A stretch of 64,000 bases of DNA from Lachnospiraceae bacterium (GTDB lineage: Bacteria > Bacillota > Clostridia > Lachnospirales > Lachnospiraceae): contig JAFWZV010000004.1 of assembly GCA_017517305.1 (NCBI GenBank), positions 1-64,000 on the forward strand, written 5' to 3'. The translations under genes were made by a program, and so were the position numbers. The number at the start of each line of letters is the position of its first letter. Position 1 is the stretch's first letter. Shown here in pieces: positions 61,112 through 64,000 of the stretch. The notes under the pieces were generated by a model. It did no database searches. It was not told where the DNA came from and saw nothing but the letters and a program-made list of their open reading frames with translations.

Positions 61112-61679
61112 TAGAGATTATGTACGGGGAGCGTATGATGAAATTCATGCACCAGATGCGCTGTTCGGAAAGGTTATGGATATGAAGAATAAAGAAGTAA
61201 AGAAGTTTGATAAGAGAAATGTGTTAAAGTATGCAGCTGCATTTATGGCATTTGCAATTGCCTTTGCAGGAAGCAATGGAATCTGCTACGCAGCAACAGG
61301 AAAGACTTGGGTGGAGAAGGCCTATGTTTATATCAATGGTGAGAAGCATGAGGTTGATGTTACTGTAACTCAGGAGGGCGACGCTGCGGTAGCAGAGATG
61401 AGCCTTACGGTTGATGAGAATGACGATGTAGTAGTATCAATGGTTGATGAATCAGATGTATCTACAGAGGACACGGTGGGCTCAATGTCTAACACAGCGG
61501 AGCTTAAAAAAGAGAATGGCAAGGTGATACTTGTAGCATATGGTCAGACAGTGGATATTACTGAAGACTTTGCTGACGGTAAGGCAAGTGGTCAGCTAGA
61601 ATGTAATGGTGAGATGGTGAACTACACTGTTACAGGAACTGCTGATGCATATGAGATATCATTGGAGTCAAATGAGTAA
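61104..61679 (+). CDS. Membrane anti-sigma factor-like protein
   Basis: 191 residues. Cytoplasmic ~1-42 (RDYVRGAYDEIHAPDALFGKVMDM), with the short helix typical of DUF4179-like anti-sigma proteins; membrane helix ~45-65 (YAAAFMAFAIAFAGSNGICYA); acidic outer domain of ~125 residues with beta-strand pattern (VYINGEKHEVDVTVTQEG). It is coupled to the sigma gene by overlap. A terminator follows. Confidence 0.8.
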   Translation: MNNRDYVRGAYDEIHAPDALFGKVMDMKNKEVKKFDKRNVLKYAAAFMAFAIAFAGSNGICYAATGKTWVEKAYVYINGEKHEVDVTVTQEGDAAVAEMSLTVDENDDVVVSMVDESDVSTEDTVGSMSNTAELKKENGKVILVAYGQTVDITEDFADGKASGQLECNGEMVNYTVTGTADAYEISLESNE

Positions 61680-61707
61680 TGCAAACCAGTAAGATGTAAT
61701 AGAGAAA

Positions 61708-61740
61708 GAGCTGATAGTGAAATCTATCAGCTCTATTATA
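61708..61740 (+). terminator. Terminator of the second sigma operon
   Basis: GAGCTGATAG pairs with CTATCAGCTC, followed by TATTATATTG. Confidence 0.82.
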
Positions 61741-61767
61741 TTGAATACAATTATCGTATTTCCGTTC

Positions 61768-61796
61768 TTGATATTGCATTGCGCGTATATTATAAT
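61768..61796 (+). promoter_or_regulatory. Promoter of the structured RNA
   Basis: TTGATA (61768-61773), a 17-bp spacer and a perfect TATAAT (61791-61796). The predicted start, near 61803, coincides with the first base of the folded element. Confidence 0.82.
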
Positions 61797-61802
61797 ATTC
61801 AT

Positions 61803-61955
61803 GAAGGTGCTATCCCGTTGCACGCATAGGATATAGCAAGTGGTTGATAAATCTGTACATACAAAAAGCAACCACTCACACGACCAAGAGTAGAGGTTGC
61901 TTTTTGTAACTTCAACCGAAAGGTCAACCGCTATCCTATGGGATAGCATCTTTCT
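61803..61955 (+). ncRNA. Unidentified structured RNA of about 150 nt
   Basis: The ends pair over 11 bp: GGTGCTATCCC (61806-61816) with GGGATAGCATC (61940-61950). Inside are ATAGGATA/TATCCTAT (61826/61932), GTGGTTGA/TCAACCGC (61840/61924) and a 14-bp hairpin TACAAAAAGCAACC/GGTTGCTTTTTGTA (61860/61895) with an ACTC/GAGT inner stem. AGTGGTTG (61839-61846) can instead pair perfectly with CAACCACT (61869-61876), breaking the hairpin. The RNA ends TTTCTTTC. It has its own promoter, and kptA downstream has another, so it is probably a separate transcript. No family recognised (not tRNA, 6S, SRP, RNase P, tmRNA or T-box). Confidence 0.75.
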
Positions 61956-62097
61956 TTCTGATTAGATATTACTATAATAATTCTTTTTAGTCAATGGGTG
62001 ATAATCAATTATTTTCGGATAACACGATTTGTGATAAGTGGTATCAACGGGAAGATTCTATTTATATATTCCTGTAGTATAAAACACCAGTAATAGT

Positions 62098-62126
62098 TTG
62101 CCTTAAGTCATATGGACTGGTATAAT
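62098..62126 (+). promoter_or_regulatory. Promoter of kptA
   Basis: TTGCCT (62098-62103), a 17-bp spacer and a perfect TATAAT (62121-62126). The bases between the structured RNA and this promoter (about 61956-62097) hold nothing I recognise. Confidence 0.7.
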
Positions 62127-62185
62127 GTACAAAATAGTCAAGAAATGCAATAGGTATGAGGAAATAATTTAAAGAGGTGATAAAT

Positions 62186-62737
62186 ATGGGAAGAAGCTTA
62201 CAAGAACTAAGCAAATTCTTAAGTCTTATCTTAAGACATAAACCAAGTGCTGCTAATATTGAGCTAGACGAGCATGGCTGGGCAAATGTGCAGGAGTTGA
62301 TTGCAGGAATTAATCAGGCAGATCAAAACAACAACATAGATATAGAAAAGCTTGAGGAAATCGTAAGAACAGACAACAAGCAGAGATATTCATTTAATGA
62401 GGATAGGACATTAATAAGAGCCAATCAGGGTCATTCCATTCCTGTGGATGTGGAGCTTGAGGAGGTGGAGCCACCAGAATATCTGTGGCATGGAACAGGA
62501 CAGAAATTTATGGAATCCATTGATAATGAGGGTTTAGTACCTAAGTCCAGACTATATGTGCATTTGTCAGGAGATGAAGAAACCGCTATAAATGTAGGCA
62601 AAAGACATGGGAAACTGCTAATGTACAAGGTACTTAGTGGAAAAATGGTAGAGGATGGATATAAGTTTTATCGTTCAGTAAATGGTGTGTGGCTAACTAA
62701 AAAGGTGCCAGCAGAGTATTTGGAAAAGCAGGAGTAG
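62186..62737 (+). CDS. kptA: RNA 2'-phosphotransferase, Tpt1/KptA family
   Basis: 183 residues from the ATG at 62186 (AGAGGTG upstream). The family pattern is complete: KFLSLILRHKP near 9, the LDEHGWANVQELI winged-helix part, LIRANQGHS near 78, LWHGTG near 98, RLYVHLSG near 117 and NGVWLTKKVP near 170. Conserved Arg, His, Arg and Arg residues are visible. Tpt1 enzymes move an internal 2'-phosphate from RNA to NAD+. Yeast uses this after tRNA splicing; the bacterial substrate is unknown. A structured RNA gene lies just upstream, and an ArsC/Spx-like gene follows 26 bases later. Confidence 0.94.
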   Translation: MGRSLQELSKFLSLILRHKPSAANIELDEHGWANVQELIAGINQADQNNNIDIEKLEEIVRTDNKQRYSFNEDRTLIRANQGHSIPVDVELEEVEPPEYLWHGTGQKFMESIDNEGLVPKSRLYVHLSGDEETAINVGKRHGKLLMYKVLSGKMVEDGYKFYRSVNGVWLTKKVPAEYLEKQE

Positions 62738-62763
62738 ATGAGCTAATAGGAGAGGTAAATTAG

Positions 62764-63099
62764 ATGAACATACAAATATTTGGAACAAAGAAATGCTTCG
62801 ACACCAAGAAGGCAGAACGCTACTTTAAGGAACGTGGCATAAAGTACCAATTTATTGATATGAAAGAAAAGGGAATGAGCAAGGGTGAGTTCAACTCTGT
62901 GAAGCAAGCAGTAGGCGGACTTGACAATATGATAGACCAAAACCACAAGGATAAGGACTTGCTAGCGCTGATAAAATATATAGTGGATAAAGAAGAAAAA
63001 ATATTAGAAAATCAGCAGGTGATAAAGACACCAATTGTTAGAAACGGTAAGGAAGCAACTATAGGATACGCACCAGAGGTGTGGAAAGGCTGGAAGTAA
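62764..63099 (+). CDS. ArsC/Spx family thioredoxin-fold protein
   Basis: 111 residues. NIQIFGTKKCFDTKKAERYF at the N-terminus has the ArsC/Spx Cys near 12 but neither a CxxC nor the usual CxxS. FIDMKEKGMSKGEF, IKTPIVRNGKEATIGYAPEVWKGW near the end match the family's cis-proline and final motif. Such YffB/Spx-like proteins have mostly unclear roles; a single-Cys reductase or glutathione-type activity is possible. GGAGAGG precedes the ATG. It is probably co-transcribed with kptA. Confidence 0.87.
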   Translation: MNIQIFGTKKCFDTKKAERYFKERGIKYQFIDMKEKGMSKGEFNSVKQAVGGLDNMIDQNHKDKDLLALIKYIVDKEEKILENQQVIKTPIVRNGKEATIGYAPEVWKGWK

Positions 63100-63107
63100 A
63101 TATGAAA

Positions 63108-63148
63108 AGCTGTGCGAGAAAAGGAAAATATATTCGCACAGCTCCTTT
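63108..63148. terminator. Bidirectional terminator
   Basis: AGCTGTGCGA pairs perfectly with TCGCACAGCT, flanked by GAAAAG on the left and CCTTTTG on the right, between converging genes. Confidence 0.85.
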
Positions 63149-63158
63149 TGTTTGTTTA

Positions 63159-63482
63159 CTACAGATTAAAGATTTTACTTAACAAAATACCAATTGCAAA
63201 GCCAACTATTACAAATACAATATGTATAAATGTTACCAAAAAGAAGGTATACAATCTAATATATTTTGGTTTGTCTTGCTGTTCTTTATATTTAAGTGAA
63301 GAATATATTAGAAGTATAAACCATAGAGCATAAGAGCCATATATGCTTCCACAAGAATACACAGGGAAGCTCTGCTTTGACAAAATATCTAACATTGAAC
63401 TTAACGTTGCGATAACTCCAATTCCGACTATAAAAATCGAATCAAGCTTATGCATTTTATTATTATCTATTTTATTATTCAT
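63159..63482 (-). CDS. Small three-helix membrane protein
   Basis: 107 residues from the ATG ending at 63482, with GGGGTG seven bases before it on the minus strand. Hydrophobic segments at ~13-33, ~45-62 and ~80-103 are joined by a lysine-rich loop (KYKEQQDKPKY). No family recognised. It is divergent from the ABC exporter gene at 63694, across a spacer that holds a palindromic site. Confidence 0.6.
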   Translation of the reverse strand: MNNKIDNNKMHKLDSIFIVGIGVIATLSSMLDILSKQSFPVYSCGSIYGSYALWFILLIYSSLKYKEQQDKPKYIRLYTFFLVTFIHIVFVIVGFAIGILLSKIFNL

Positions 63483-63545
63483 TGATAACACCCCTTTTTT
63501 ATATTTCTCTTCAAAAACATTGTATAACTAAATTATGTATTTTGC

Positions 63546-63569
63546 AATAGTGACAGAAATGTCACTATT
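63546..63569. promoter_or_regulatory. Perfect 10-bp palindrome, likely operator
   Basis: AATAGTGACA and TGTCACTATT flank GAAA. It lies between two divergent genes, which favours an operator for a dimeric repressor (TetR- or GntR-like) over a terminator, although a T-run follows on the plus strand. The TGACA/TGTCA core resembles the half-sites at 1095-1181. Confidence 0.55.
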
Positions 63570-63693
63570 TTTTCATCTCACAGTCATTTAAAATAGAAAC
63601 TAATCTGATATAGTAACATCAAGCTAAGAAATTAAGTGCTTATCCGAAGCAAGGAGAAAGCAAATACAATATGAATCTAGGGAGGAAAAACAA

Positions 63694-64000
63694 ATGGAGA
63701 TTTTAAGATGCGAAAACTTAACTAAGGAGTACGGTGAGGGGAACACCAAAATCAAAGCCTTAGACAATGTAAGCTTTAGCGTAGAGAAGGGAGAGTTCGT
63801 ATCAATCATCGGACCTTCAGGAAGTGGTAAGTCAACATTGCTTCACATCTTAGGTGGAGTTGATAAGCCAACCAGCGGAAAGGTGTTCATCGAGGATACA
63901 GACATTCACAGCTTAAATGAGGACAAGCTGGCAATCTTTAGAAGAAGACAGATTGGACTTATCTATCAATTCTACAATCTGATGCCAGTGTTAAATGTAG
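63694..64000 (+). CDS. ABC transporter ATPase, MacB/LolD type (cut by the window edge)
   Basis: The first 102 codons are visible. MEILRCENLTKEYGEGNTK opens the domain, Walker A is GPSGSGKST near 46, and the Q-loop (IYQFYNLMPVLN) lies at the window end. It matches the MacB/LolD/BceA-type exporters, like the gene at 5043 but not identical. GGAGG lies before the ATG. The permease is expected just beyond the window. The palindrome upstream may control it. Confidence 0.9.
   Translation, partial: MEILRCENLTKEYGEGNTKIKALDNVSFSVEKGEFVSIIGPSGSGKSTLLHILGGVDKPTSGKVFIEDTDIHSLNEDKLAIFRRRQIGLIYQFYNLMPVLNV

Noticed and set aside
61668..61949. Minus-strand ORF of 93 codons over the structured RNA
   Set aside because: It is cysteine/isoleucine-rich with no ribosome site, and the paired helices and plus-strand promoter explain the sequence better.
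61803..61955. Retron ncRNA (paired ends with an inner long hairpin)
   Set aside because: No reverse transcriptase gene is adjacent; the next gene is kptA.

Overview
This 64 kb window is chromosomal DNA from an AT-rich, anaerobic Gram-positive bacterium, most likely a member of the Lachnospiraceae (Butyrivibrio/Pseudobutyrivibrio/Roseburia-like). The reasons are strong Shine-Dalgarno sites, many intrinsic terminators, Firmicutes-type 6S RNA, a three-subunit electron-bifurcating [FeFe]-hydrogenase, a PPi-type phosphofructokinase, FtsEX with an EnvC-like hydrolase activator, and ChW-repeat wall proteins. I cannot assign a genus from sequence reading alone. I see no phage, transposase, CRISPR array or rRNA; the only tRNA is the 3' part of tRNA-Phe at the left edge.

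Layout. 0-5 kb: accessory membrane module with two tandem membrane zincins (DUF3267 and M50-like), small membrane proteins, DUF4177, and an XRE regulator with its DUF3169 partner. It is driven from a consensus promoter embedded in an array of TTGTCA/TGACAA half-sites. 5-8.6 kb: MacB/FtsX-type ABC exporter with a 44-bp triple repeat between its genes. 8.6-11.9 kb: DAHP synthase, CBS protein, HAD phosphatase, DUF951, CarD-like regulator. 12-16.1 kb: hydCBA. 16.1-18.5 kb: glycerate kinase and a divergent CdaR-type regulator interrupted by one in-frame amber codon. 19.2-34.3 kb: dapF and a surface-polymer locus (ChW/L,D-transpeptidase, priming sugar transferase, TagGH-type exporter, two CDP-glycerol-type transferases, GT2s, rfbB, rfbA, a Stealth protein, an LCP ligase, a lone prepilin). 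34.4-43.9 kb: PPi-PFK, 6S RNA, glyA, ftsH, yfbR, an SDR, LytR_C protein, YitT protein, and a shared sugar ABC ATPase. 44-49.8 kb: a second CdaR-like regulator, then ftsE-ftsX-M23 activator-Ctp protease-CinA. 50-57.5 kb: an AAA protein with an unrecognised N-terminus, a Kv-type K+ channel, a GGDEF/EAL protein, and an asparagine-synthetase-like protein lacking the glutaminase nucleophile. 58.4-61.7 kb: two ECF sigma/membrane anti-sigma pairs. 61.8 kb: a compact unidentified structured RNA with its own promoter. 62.2-64 kb: KptA/Tpt1, an ArsC/Spx-like protein, a small membrane protein, and the start of another ABC exporter.

Most likely novelty: (i) the stand-alone structured RNA at 61803-61955, starting where its promoter predicts and able to form two mutually exclusive helices; (ii) the operator-array-controlled membrane-zincin module at 1.1-4.8 kb; (iii) two further large intergenic palindromic RNA-like elements (28.06-28.18 kb and 57.58-57.71 kb). 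All assignments come from reading motifs, without database searches.
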